NCBI GenBank assembly: GCA_947652605.1
Contig: OX393580.1
Coordinates: 16,078,159-16,142,158, forward strand
Length of the DNA stretch: 64,000 bases
DNA from: Elmis aenea
Taxonomy: Eukaryota; Arthropoda; Insecta; Coleoptera; Elmidae
Reading direction: 5' to 3'
The notes under the pieces are model-generated. The model searched no databases and had not been told where the DNA came from. It saw nothing but the letters and a program-made list of their open reading frames with translations. The position numbers were made by a program, and so were the translations under genes. Below are positions 23,424-34,365 of the stretch, one piece after another (position 1 is the first letter of the stretch; the number at the start of each line of letters is the position of its first letter).

Positions 23424-24937
23424 AGGTGGTGCTTTTTTCGATGCTCACCATTGCTATCTTGGAAACGGTAAGATATACAAGGTCGGTTAAATTAGAGAAA
23501 AGATGCACATTTTTATGGCGATTAAGAATCTGAAAAGAAATCCTGGATATTTTGATTCGTTTTTGATTAATTACTAAAAAACTGAAAAATGAGATGTAGA
23601 AAAATATTATTATCTTCCCTACCATTGACGCCATTTCATTTAAACTTGGTAACTTTATGTTTTTGACCGTCCTGGGTTTGATGACGTCAACAGAATTTTT
23701 CTAAACCTTCTAGATTTCAAGTTGCGATAGTCAACTTTTTTATTTCTTATGGCCGCCATATTCGATTTTTACACCATCAGACAGACAAAAAAATTAGCTT
23801 TTCAGATTGGTAACCAACATACCTTTTTTCTTTCAAAAAACTTGTTGAAATTTTAAAATTTGTGTAAATAATTCATAAAATCGAGGATGCTCTGAAAAAC
23901 AATTGATACTATGATATAAATAAAAGCTACAGAACATTTTATTGGTCTAATGATAACGAAAGTAAGATTGTTGGAAACATATTTAGAAGATATGTTAGGT
24001 GAATTGCCATTATTAACAATTCAAAATCATCAGTAGTTTCAGCAAGAAGGAGCTGGTCCTCACAACGCCCGCATTGTGAAAGGATATAATTTCAGATGTA
24101 CGCTTTCAAAATTCATGACGGTACGTTTGGTCCTGTTCATTGGCCTCCGCGATCGCCATGTTTAACGCCTATGGATTACTTTTACATTGATGTTGTTTAT
24201 GCAACCCTAACGGAAAATATTGAATTTCTTCGCCGTAAAATAAAAATGCATTCGACTCTATTTCGAGACAAACTATCCTAAAGGCAGTGGACGAAATGAA
24301 GTTGAGGACTAACCACTACATCATACATAACGGCGCGCACTTTAAACAATTTAAATATGTAATTATTTATCTGGTGTTTTAAATTTATTGTCATTTCGTT
24401 ATTTTATTAGACCTATAAAATGTTGTGTCACTTTTATTTATGTTAAAATTTCAATTGTTTTTCAGAGCATTCTCGATTTTGTAAATTATTTACACAAATT
24501 TTCAAATTTCAACAAGTTTTTTGAAAGAAAAAAGGTATGTTGGTTACCAATCTGAAAAGCTAATTTTTTTTGTCTGTCTAATGGTGTAAAAATCCAATAT
24601 GGCGGCCATAAGAAATAAAAAAAGTTGACTATCGCAACTTGAAATCTAGAAGCCTTAGAAAATTTCTGTTGTCATCAAACCCAGGACGGTCAAAAACATA
24701 AAGTTGCCAAGTTTAAATGAAATAGCGCCAATGGTAGGGAAGATAATAATATTTTTCTAAAATCACATTTTTCATTTTTTTTTTGTAATAAATCAAAAAC
24801 GAATCAAAATATTCAGGATTTCTTTTCAGATTCTTAATCGCCATAAAAATGTACAACTTTTCTCTAATTTAACCGACCTTGTATATCTTGCCGTTTCCAA
24901 GATAGCAATGGTGAGCATCGATAAAAGCACAACCCTG
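23424..24937. mobile_element. Long inverted-repeat TA element D, copy 1
   Basis: The left end (AAGGTGGTGCTTTTTTCGATG, one base short of the CAGGGTGGTG consensus) and the right end (inverse, ending CCCTG before TA at 24938) bound 1514 bp. Arms of about 540 bp (23424-23960 and 24390-24937) pair along GAAACGGTAAGATATACAAG, GGCGATTAAGAATCTGAAAAG and TTGGTAACCAACATACC. The central 430 bp carries a transposase fragment on the plus strand. A second copy of equal length lies at 57966-59477, with its core in the other orientation. Confidence 0.9.
24034..24300 (+). pseudogene. Core fragment of mariner-like transposase in element D
   Basis: The sequence reads FQQEGAGPHNARIVK and, after a frame change near 24115, GPVHWPPRSPCLTPMDYFYIDVVYAT and NIEFLRRKIK. 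These correspond to the second catalytic segment (normally FQQDGAPPH) and third segment (WPPRSPDLTP.D) of the DUF4817-type transposases. The catalytic D of FQQDG is E here, and the D of RSPDL is C. With only this core left and a frameshift inside it, the copy cannot be active. Confidence 0.78.
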
Positions 24938-24942
24938 TATAG

Positions 24943-25075
24943 CTAATAAATTCCAACAACTTTTGTGAAAAAAAACTTTTTTGTTACTTCCCTAATAACA
25001 AAGATAATAAATAATTTGTCTTACAATCAGCTTAATTTTTTACCCGACGCATTCACCAAAATTTCAACTTTGAGG
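24943..25075 (-). repeat. Inverted third copy of the 22137 unit
   Basis: TTGTCTTACAATCAGCTTAA and its surroundings are the inverse complement of the 22137 and 22437 copies. It begins directly after the right TA of element D. Confidence 0.7.
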
Positions 25076-25084
25076 GGCAGAATA

Positions 25085-25147
25085 ACGTATATTTACGGGT
25101 TTGACAATAGCAACATTATTGCAAAACGTATATTTACGGGTTTGACA
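25085..25147 (+). repeat. Perfect 22-bp direct repeat
   Basis: ACGTATATTTACGGGTTTGA plus CA occurs at 25085-25106 and 25126-25147, 41 bp apart. Confidence 0.8.
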
Positions 25148-25149
25148 GT

Positions 25150-27264
25150 GAAAGGGTTACAGAGTTAATGCGTGTTCTTATCCATCTTTACCCTATGCCA
25201 TTAAAACGTTTTTTAAACACGGACCACTTGAAATGAAAATTTCTAACTGTGTTTCCATGTTTTAAAAGCAATCCCATTCTCTGCATATAAAACCATAAAC
25301 ACTTTTCGGCTGTTGCGATCGAAACAAATCCCTTAAAATTCGTCCTCAACTCAAAGAGCCCACATCCAAAATAAATACACATTAAAGTAATTAACTTAAT
25401 CCCCAGAGTGTAAAGGATCGAGATGGAGCAAGCATATACAGGCGATATGGGCCGGGCCCGAGACTAATCCCGAGTTTGTAGAGCACTGTTTAACTTGTTG
25501 TCGTTCGGGGATGTGCGATAGCTACTGCTAGCTACCTACAGTCGCTTACAACTTGCACAAATTAATATCACTTCGCCGCTCGCGTATTAACTAGAATTTG
25601 AAATATGAGCCTTAGATAAACGCACGTGAATATAACCGAGCCAACGCCACAATCCGCCGAATGTAACGTTATATATACGTGAATTACAATAAAGATAACG
25701 TGCCGCTTCCAAAGATTAGCCTACAGTTTCAACGTAATGAAGGGATTAATTTTCGTCAAGGCCTACCTACACTACTAGATATTATCTCTAGTAAATATTT
25801 CAACTCCGGCTTCTATTTATTCCGGACAATATTCGCCGCATATAAAGTTCCAAATTTGTTTAGATAGCCGCGCGTTTGTCATACACTAACACAACAGACC
25901 ACGGATTGCAATTTTGAGCGTCGGAAATTTATCGAATCCAACACTGGCTCATTACCTGATTATGCATATCGCGCTAGAGCCTTTGAAATTGGTACGTGTA
26001 AAGGATACGTAATTAATATCATCCGAACAAATGTACTTATCCAACTAATTTTGAAGACAAATTTATTTTCAAACTCATCCCGCCCGCAGATGCCTATAAC
26101 TTCCGCAGCAAACTAATTTTTAGGCTGCTTCCAACAAATAGGAAGAGAAAGTGATATAATTGAGCCGGAAGGTAGGATATGAGAACTAATAAATTGCGTG
26201 ATCAATATAAGCAATAAAAAATGGGTAGAATATATAATAAAGAGCACAATTCACATTTTCAGGAGATGGATATGCAAGTAGGGCCGCTTCAGGAGCCATT
26301 CTGAAGATCTACCGACGCGATATGCGCCCAGTTCTATCGTTGAATACTTCAGTGACCCAGTTCAGTTACTACAATCGGCGCATCGTATTACCAATTCAGT
26401 TACACTGGTCGTCTGTACCCACATTCATCTACAACTACTGGAAATCTCGAACGTGAAAATAAGCGGTGAGACGACGGGTATAAAGCAAAGTGGTGAAATG
26501 AAATTTTTAAACCACAGCTAAATTTCAATACCGCATCTAAACGTTATTAATCTGAAAAATGATTATTTTCGAGAGACGAATTAACAATTAAATTCAAACA
26601 AAAACAAATTACGTCTCATCAAAAAATTGTTAATCACAATTAACTTGGTAATTAACAATTACGAAACTAAATTACTTCATAAAGACATCAAATAAACGAA
26701 GAAAATTGTCACGAAAAGTTTAAATTTATGTTTTAAATTCACGATATCAAATATTGTATCTGGATTATTCAAACGCAAAAATGGACCAGACAATTTTTTG
26801 GTATAGATGAATAAGTTTTCGCACATACCAAAACAAGTTTCAACAAATGGTCAGCGATCATTAGACTTACTTAAGTAACATTAAAACTGGTAAATAAATT
26901 TTCAGTTATTACACCTTATTAGAAGAATATCGTCGCATTTAGCACATAAAATAATTATCGAATAAAATTTTGCAAAAAGCATTACCTTTTCTGTTGCCAT
27001 CATATAAGACAGCATAAAACGATGTGCAGTCAATTTCTTACCTGGAATGAAACAAAATAATTAAAACTCCTCGAAAAATATAAACAAATGCGATAAATTT
27101 TATATGCATTTATATGCATGTTGAGTGAGACTATCGTACATAGGACTCCCTTGGTTATTTTACGAAGTTTTTACAACAGACAGAACTCAGATATTCCTAA
27201 CGGTACACATATTTTGCACTTTTAAATAAAAATCTTTGTGGCGTTTCAACGTGTTAAACCTGTG
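25150..27264. other. Unique DNA, no gene recognised
   Basis: The segment is less repeat-like than most of the window. 25430-25660 and 26270-26470 are richer in GC and CpG than their surroundings, which could mark host regulatory or untranslated sequence. No coding motif is seen. Confidence 0.4.
26341..26467 (+). promoter_or_regulatory. Initiator-rich candidate promoter and untranslated first exon
   Basis: Three TTCAGT initiator-like words (26348, 26361 and 26395) match the arthropod Inr consensus TCAGTY. About 65 bp further on is a possible splice donor, AAGCG/GTGAGA. The stretch has a higher GC content than its surroundings. No TATA box or DPE at the expected distance was found. This is only a suggestive context. 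Confidence 0.2.
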
Positions 27265-27910
27265 TTACATTATACAATTTCTTGTACAATCTAAATTGTA
27301 TAGTACTTATTTTGATTAGTCCCTACAATCGCTGTTTGAAATTCATACCAGTTGTTGTACAAGAATTGGTGCAGGAGTATGGGCAGTTTGCTTTAAATCT
27401 TTAATTTGTCAATATCGTCACTCCTGTCAGACAATTTTGAGGATATATCAAGACATAGATACTGAACAACAAACATGGATCTAGGAACATAATTTACTGT
27501 AGCAGGTACGATTTTGCATGTATATTTCTTAAAAGATTGCTACAAAGGCAAGTAAACAGAAATTGTAAAAGAAATCAAAGAAAAACATGGCAAGAAAAGT
27601 GGTTAATAAGGAGAGGAAGGACAAGGTACATTAAATATGCTGCAAAATGAACTTGCAACGGAGGATCCTGATTCGTTCAGAAACTATCTTCGAATGGACG
27701 ATAAAACTTGCAAAGAGCTGTTATCTTGCATAGAAGGACAGATTAAAAAACAAGACACACACACTTTTCTCAAATCTACTATTAATACATACTTGTGTTT
27801 TACTTACGTTTTTCAAAATTAACAACGTTTACAACATACACTGACATTTTATAAAAAATATAAAAAAATATGATTGGTCAATTTCTTGTACAAGAAATTG
27901 TATAATGTAA
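27265..27910. mobile_element. PIF/Harbinger-like relic with inverted ends
   Basis: The left end TTACATTATACAATTTCTTG and the right end (inverse, ending TATAATGTAA at 27910) are perfect inverses over about 28 bp, including TTGTACAA. The interior holds a Harbinger-type transposase fragment. The flanking 3-bp duplication expected for this superfamily is not unambiguous, because the outermost TTA/TAA are themselves complementary. Confidence 0.75.
27560..27822 (+). pseudogene. N-terminal part of a Harbinger transposase
   Basis: One frame gives a basic stretch (RKTWQEKWLIRRGRTRY). The next gives MLQNELATEDPDSFRNYLRM, then DDKTCKELLSC and IKKQDT. The string ELxxEDPxSFRNFLRM..xxF..LL..V.P.I.KxDT is the signature of the N-terminal region of PIF/Harbinger DDE nucleases. 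A frameshift separates the two parts (about 27630), and the frame is lost after the KQDT motif; the DDE domain is missing. Confidence 0.75.
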
Positions 27911-30479
27911 TACAGCTTTTAACTTTTTTTAGCACTGTTATTTTTCGAATAACAACGCCAACAGTACTTTATACATTTTAGATCTCAATAAACTTATAAA
28001 ATATGAGATAAATTTGACAGTTATTTAATCTCGTGAGGAGTAATTTTTCATACAATGCGATTCGGCCAATGAAAGCGAATAATTTAAAACAAAAATCGCC
28101 GAGATGTGATAATAAATAAGTAAGATATTAAGTTTTACGCATAAAAAAAATTAAAAATGCATGTTTTACAGATTTTATAAAATTACGTTTCTCTTAATTT
28201 TGGCAACACTGAAATTCGAATCCGGGAAATTATTTTGCTATAGGAACCTTAAGTTTAAGATGTATATTGTTTTAAGTTGCATAAGATCCATAAAAACTAT
28301 AGGAAACCAGACTACCGCGATATATTTTTAAGTTTCCTTTCCTTAAAGGAAGCGAAAATGCTTAACAAATTGATAATTTAAGTGAAGAATTGTAGTAGTT
28401 TTCGATTCTGACAACTTATATACTTACAATAATGCTGTCTTAAAATTATCAGGAGGGCCAATAATTGCAACTATTTAAAGTCCTATACATACTTTCAGTC
28501 AACACCCTGTATACATCTCCATGCACCACTTACAGAAAACTTATCACGTATACAGAATTAAGTGGTTCAAAGATAAACCATTTATAAGATGAATGTTAAC
28601 TTGCAAGTTCTGTGGAACTAGCATCGCATTCGATATAGTGGCGACATTTATGTGCCTCGACGACATTACCATTTAAATTTATTGTCTTAACCCTACTGAA
28701 AATGTGACAAAATATAATACTATTTTATGTTCGGTAAAACTCTTAGAGCAACGCCACTAAAAAAAAACAGACATTAGCATACTAGAAAATTTAATTTATA
28801 CACTACATTTTAAGTCAGTAAATCCTATATTGGAAAAAAAAATCGCTGTGCGTGCAGGGTATGTGCACTATGTCATAATATTTTAAACACGAATATTTTT
28901 TTACACCAGTTTTAAAAGCAAGTAGTTTTAGTGTGGCTAACAAAATTTTAGCGTGATGGTTAAAAGAAAAAATTAAATGAATCTTCCTTCTATAAAAACG
29001 TGTGGCTGCTACTATTGCCAAGTTATCAGAGCACGATTGAGTGAGCAATTTGCCTCGCGTGCTGGGCGACGTTGTTTACTACTATTGCAGGAACATGATG
29101 GTTATTATTCTGCCGCACACAACAACTACTGAGTAACTTACAATACTGGCTTTAAAAAGTAAAGATTCGCATTCATCTGAGCAGCATTAGGTTTAAAACC
29201 TTATAATACAGATCCAAGAATCACGTCTTAGCACATTAACCGACAAGTTTATAAGCAGATTACATTTTAGAAACCCTTTGTCAAAGCACAAAACGAACAA
29301 ACCAAATATAGTACGTCGTAGCTGGATGAAAATCAATGACTAAAAAATTATCCGGTACGGAAAAAAAACAGGATCCTCGACTACATACCGAACAAACTTT
29401 AAATCGCTTACAGAAAACTAAAACTGCATCACTAAAGCAGGTAGGGCAGCCAAACTTTTTTCATAAATATTGGCTAAACTCGTCCCAATATAAAACCGAG
29501 AAAAATAAAGCGCCGACACGGATGTCGTCATTTTTGCTCTAAACTTTTCAATCCACTTTATTGTTCGACAGAACTTCGATAAAAACGGACGAGCCATGGT
29601 TTGTATCTCAATAACTAAGTTTTGTAGTTACAGTTAGGTGCATGTTCTGGTTCCGGCTGGCGGTTATATTTCTTGCACAGTTGCGACCACAACGTCAGGA
29701 GTCAAAAACAATACCGTTAAATCATAGCAACACCGGCGGCGGCGAATTGCAGACTCCCGCAGAGAAGCTACGTCCATACTACCCCAAAATAACCATATTT
29801 CTTTCACAAAAGCCCCTTAACGTTACTCACTGCCTTGAGACAAAATTGGCGGCCAAAAACTTAACCGAATTAATACTTATAAACGACAACTTCTATCGTT
29901 GACTCTGGCTTACTTATATTTAATTTACGTCTTTATAAAGCACTAAAAGTCTCTTTCATATCTATCTAGGAGTATTATATTCATCAATCAAACTTATGAT
30001 TATTTATAAGTACAACTAAACTAGCACTAAATAAAATTTTACTGCTGTAGAATCAGACTTATTTCCTTGCAAAAAAAAACATAACTGCGCATTTATAAAT
30101 CAATGACTGCGATAAGAGAAAGCAGACATTTCGTATTTACTTTTATATTCCCTGTAGTGACTTAAATCATGGCGTCCGTACAATACGAGTTTTCAACCGA
30201 AGTGAACAAAAACCTTAAGAAATATATCAGCAATTTTAGGACACAGCTGCGGTCGTACTTATGCATTTTTCTGTTTGCTGCTGTTAAGATAGTTTATTGA
30301 GAAAAAAGTTCCATTTCGGTGAACAGCCTTGTGGAAATTGTCGTGAATTACGACCTCTGCGCCATGGAACGAGGAAAGCGAATGCTTTATTTTAAAGATC
30401 AAAACATTTGGTTTTTAACTTCGATCCACAGGGACGAGATAACAACATTTATTAAACTCATTATACAATTTATGTGTAT
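27911..30479. other. No gene recognised; one solo element end at 28503-28511
   Basis: AT-rich DNA with a single CACCCTG/TA terminus at 28503-28511 (inverse of TA-CAGGGTG) that has no partner in range, so it is a truncated copy of a TA-flanked element. Frames at 29336-29542 and 29642-29902 have no motif. Confidence 0.45.
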
Positions 30480-30480
30480 A

Positions 30481-31986
30481 CAGGGTGTCCCAGATTACAT
30501 TTCCAGCATGGGGATCTCGCTTATTATAAGAGATACAGGGTTTGTTTAAATTAGATGAATTATTCATTGGTATGAGAGGAGCCACAATCAATTTTTAAAA
30601 GTAAAAAATTCCTCGTGCTTCAGATGTTTTAGCAAAAAATATGAATATGTCCAGTTTATTTTTTCTCTCATAACTTTTTTGTCTTAATCATTAGAACAAT
30701 AATATTTGTACTTTCTGAAGGTACTTTTTTATGGAGAATGTAACTGTTATTTTAGATTATTTTTAACACCTACCATTTTCGAGATATTACCCCTAACTTC
30801 ATTTTTTCTTATAGGCCGCGAAGTTGGCTATGGAATAGTTGAATGTGCTTTTTTGTCCTCTTTAAAATGAGATATTACTTGCTACATTTACTTTTATAAA
30901 TAAGTCACAAAATCAAGAAAAATCGTATTTTATCCATCACTTATCAAGCTATCTATGAAAATAAAAACAAAAAACAACCAATTAAATGTCAAATGACAGC
31001 TACTATTTGTCTGCGGTATCATTTATTAGAATTTCACATTATTGTTGTGTAATTCGATAGTCTTTGTAGTAATTGTTATAATGATGGCTACATTTAAAAT
31101 AGTGAAAAATTTTACATGTTTAGATGCTACATTCTTTGCCATAAAAACTGTGTAGAAGCTAAGCGAATGTACGTACAGCTATATCCCGAGAAAAGGTAAC
31201 GAAGGATGAGTAATTACAAAAATTTGGAAATAAATTTAAAAGTATATGGTTTTTTCGACAAACCAACCAAAAATCCAAAACAAATTAATAATTAATTAGA
31301 ATTATTTATTTTACAGTTTCTATTGCAAATAATGTAGCATTTTAACATATAAAATTTTTAATTAGCTGTAAATGTGTCCATAATTATATGATAACAAATT
31401 TACTAAAAAGACTTTCGAATTACACAACAATACTAAACAATTCTAATAAACGATCCCGCAGACAAATGGTAACTGTCATTTGACATTTAATTAGTTATTT
31501 TTTGTTTTTATTTTCATAGCTTGATAAGTGATGGGTAAAATACGATTTTTCTTGATTTTGTGGCTTATTTATAAAACTAAATGTAGCAAGTAATATCTCA
31601 TTTTAAAGAGAACAAAAAAGCACATTCAACTATTCCATAGCCAACTTTCCGTCCCATAAGGAAAATTGAAGTTAGGGGTAATATCTCGAAAATGGTAGGT
31701 GTTAAAAATAATCTAAAATAACAGTTACATTCTCCATAAAAAAGTACCTTCAGAAAGTACAAATATTATTGTTTTAATGATTAAGACAAAAAAGTTATGA
31801 GAGAAAAAAGAAATTGGACATTTTCATATTTTTTGCTATAACATCTGAAGCACGAGGAATTTTGTACTTTCAAAAATTGATTGTGGCTCCTCTCATACCA
31901 ATGAATAATTCATCTAATTTAAACAAACCTGTATCTCTTATAATAAGCGAGATCCCCATGCTGGAAATGTAATCTGGGACACCCTG
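30481..31986. mobile_element. Long palindromic TA element E (1.5 kb)
   Basis: It starts CAGGGTGTCCCAGATTACA after TA (30479-30480) and ends with the inverse before TA (31987-31988). Arms of about 680 bp pair from the tips (ATGGGGATCTCGCTTATTAT) through CTGACAGTTACC-like and GATGCTACATTC blocks. Only about 150 bp near 31165-31310 is unpaired. No coding is visible. Related partial copies lie at 22825 and 61479, and the GGGATCTCG tip is shared with 39943-41615. The right end abuts a (TA)n run. Confidence 0.92.
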
Positions 31987-31988
31987 TA

Positions 31989-32689
31989 TATATATATATA
32001 TTGTAATTGTCGCATATAGAATAATATTTAATGATTTAAAATCAAACTCCTACTTTACTCATATAACGAAATAAGTATCATAAAGTTATTTTTCCGTTTG
32101 TAGAAATCCATAAATAACGCGTAAATTTTACTTGCAAACGGATTCAGAAATCACGCCACCATTATACACAAATCTGAATAACGAATTAACGAATGCATGT
32201 ATTTAAATATCCACCCTAATTATTTAAAATCTCTTACACAATTTGTCCATCCCAAAAAATAGGTGGCTTTGACCGCCAGGTATTCAAGAAAGGCGTATAA
32301 AAAGCAATGTTTCACAGTAATCAAGGTTCACTTTTTTGAACCAATTCTTTGGGACCTTGGTCATTCAATGTTCCCAAACTTGCGTTAATTTGACGAATCA
32401 AGCGATTGATGTTCTCTTCGCGAAGCGATTCGCAGGCGGGGAACTCCTTTTTATTGTACTAGACGCGTCTTTTCCATTACTAAATTTCGCGATCATTTTT
32501 CGGCCTTTCGTAAATTTTAATCTACTGAATAATCCCTATTTCACTGTCCTCGTCCCCCAATGCACACGCAATTAATCCACCGGACAACACCGCATTAACC
32601 TTCTAATTACGCAATAATACTCTCACCTGCACCACCTTAAATAATAAATCACCATTCCTTAATGAATCCTCCTTATAATCTTAATCTTA
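31989..32689. other. No gene confirmed; short coding-like frame at 32321-32458 (minus)
   Basis: The minus strand has an open stretch of 45 codons ending at 32321 with protein-like composition (CESLREENINRLIRQINASL, then NDQGPKELVQ). It opens just after an in-frame TAG and has no convincing acceptor. I do not recognise the family. From about 32560 the sequence becomes a diverged TAAT/CCATT-rich array that continues beyond the Helitron. Confidence 0.25.
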
Positions 32690-32996
32690 TCTATATATAT
32701 AAAAGAGCTTGTTTGTTTGTTTGTGTGTTTGTTCGCTATAGAATCCTAGGTCCGTTGGCCGATCGGGACCAAATTTTGCACAGTTACTATTTAGGACCTA
32801 ACGGATCAAACGTCGTATAAAGAACGGCCGGAAATGCCCGGGAACGGCCGGAAACGTCCGCCGAGCGCGAGCGCGAGTAGTCTGTAATTGAACGTCTGAG
32901 AACGTCCGCCGGGAGCGAGCGCGGAGCGCGAGTAGTCTGTGATTGATAAAAGAGAATAATTGTAATCACCCGTGCAACGCCGGGTAAATCGCCTAG
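32690..32996 (+). mobile_element. Non-autonomous Helitron
   Basis: It begins TCTATATATATAAAAGAG after A and ends CTAG before T, the standard Helitron 5'-TC and CTRR-3' with insertion between A and T. About 11 bp before the 3' end a hairpin ACCCG-TGCAACGC-CGGGT (32968-32985) is present, as required for termination of rolling-circle transfer. The interior has TTGTTTGTTTGT near the 5' end and two GCGAGCGCGAGTAGTCTGT-like repeats. No Rep/helicase is encoded in 307 bp. It lies within an older diverged tandem region. Confidence 0.9.
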
Positions 32997-33219
32997 TCTC
33001 TCATAAAACGAAATAATACCATTTCCATATTACGTCCTATAATAATCTACCATTTCCTAATTAATCCACCATACCATGCCTCGACATACAATAACGAAGT
33101 ATTAAAACTACCTATTTTATCTTCCATAATATTCCCCCATCCCGTTATTAATATTACTTACAATGTCGCATAAAACCTCTAATTACGAAATACCAAAAAT
33201 CACCCACTCCGAAACAAAT

Positions 33220-33495
33220 AATAATTCCTAATATGTGAAAACCATTTACGAAATAACTACTAACAATAATTATTCCTTATGTGTGACAACCATCCACGAA
33301 ATAACTACTAACAATTATTCCTTACATGTGACTACCATCCACGAAATAACTACTAACAACTATTCCTTACATGTGACAATCATCCACGAAATAACTACTA
33401 ACAAAAATTATTCCTTATATGTGATAACCATCCACGAAATAACTACTAATAATAATTTCTTATATGTGACAATTATCTACGCAACGAAACATTAA
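33220..33495 (+). repeat. Tandem array of 45-48 bp units
   Basis: About five and a half copies of a unit such as CCACGAAATAACTACTAACA followed by ATTATTCCTTA-ATGTGAC are visible. Copies differ by 3-bp indels (45 or 48 bp), so one frame stays open over the array (repeated residues IHEITTNN-YSL). The array looks like the best-preserved part of a longer diverged tract (about 32560-33495). Confidence 0.85.
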
Positions 33496-33788
33496 ATAAT
33501 AGACAAACTCTACAAGATCTTGTTTGTTTTATTTACTGCCTATTTACCAAAAGTTGTTCTAAATACTGTAGTTTTATGGAAACACAACGTAGCAGGGTTC
33601 TATCTACAATAAAATATGACGATCATGACATCGTTTAAACAACTTCGCTAATTCACAAGAACTACCGTATTCAGTATTAAAGAAAATAAGTAAGAAAGCA
33701 TAAGGACTTTCATAATACTGAACCAGTGCGGTACGTCACAATATAATTACATTAGTATAGTCGCGGTTAATAATTGTCGGGGGTAATT

Positions 33789-33987
33789 ATTACACGAGAG
33801 CTTTGTTTTTAGCCGGACAAACTGGCGTTGCTACGAAAGTTTGGTTGCTAGGAAAGTCGACGAGACAAAACTGATAAAACAACGAGTCCGTAGGACAGTT
33901 GTCGAGTCAAGAGTTGCCTAATAGCAACTAAACTTGAGTTTAGTAAAAGCAGGTTTGTCCAGGATAAAAACAAAGCTCGAGTGTAAT
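33789..33987. repeat. Short MITE-like inverted repeat
   Basis: ATTACACGAGAGCTTTGTTTTTA and GCCGGACAAAC at the left pair with inverse copies (GTTTGTCC, AAAACAAAGCTCGAGTGTAAT) at the right, about 35 bp with a few mismatches. The 199-bp unit has no coding. No clear target duplication. Confidence 0.7.
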
Positions 33988-33989
33988 TC

Positions 33990-34289
33990 GGTACGATAAG
34001 TGCACGAATAAATTATAACCTTCAAATAATAACTAACAAAACGTCAAAATCTTTTAGTCATAAGTCGGTTGCATGGTAACAAAAGTTACAAGCAAAAATG
34101 CAAGTGGATATTTAGTTAGGTAAGTACCTTTTTTATCCGCTGTCATAACGACAAAACGTGACGTCATTATGGAGAATTTAACATATTATGAGTGCAGTTA
34201 TCGCTAACATTTGGTTGATCCTAATTCGTAATTTTACATTAATACTAAATCTATTCCGATGTTCCTCTGTAATGAGTTTCCAATGCAAG
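33990..34289. other. No gene recognised
   Basis: Unique sequence leading up to the candidate exon. TTAG/GTAAGTACC near 34120 resembles a splice donor but has no coding context. Confidence 0.35.
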
Positions 34290-34365
34290 CTAGCAGAACG
34301 GCTTATGGTGAAGATTGTAATACCAATGCCTGGTTCGGTGGCATCTGCAGCCGAATGCAATACTG
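34290..34365 (+). CDS. Candidate cysteine-rich host exon (neuroparsin/IGFBP-like spacing)
   Basis: Between possible acceptors (AAG at 34287-34289, or AG at 34293 or 34296) and a good donor (CTG/GTAAGTTATG at 34365/34366) lies TAYGEDCNTNAWFGGICSRM, then QY and a split codon TG that would become Cys if the next exon starts with C or T. The spacing C-x9-C-x5-C after GE matches the middle of arthropod neuroparsins and related IGFBP-type domains (GE-C-x9-C-x5-C), which are secreted hormone or binding-protein folds. No signal peptide or neighbouring exon has been found in this window, so this is only a candidate. The frame is open upstream for about 60 bp, so the start is uncertain. Confidence 0.3.

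Noticed and set aside
28211..28222. TTCGAATCC word resembling a tRNA T-loop
   Set aside because: No matching acceptor stem, D-arm or anticodon arm is found around it.
33235..33495. 86-codon frame with repeating IHEITTNN pattern
   Set aside because: Best explained as a tandem satellite-like array; no start context, no splice sites and no protein family recognised.
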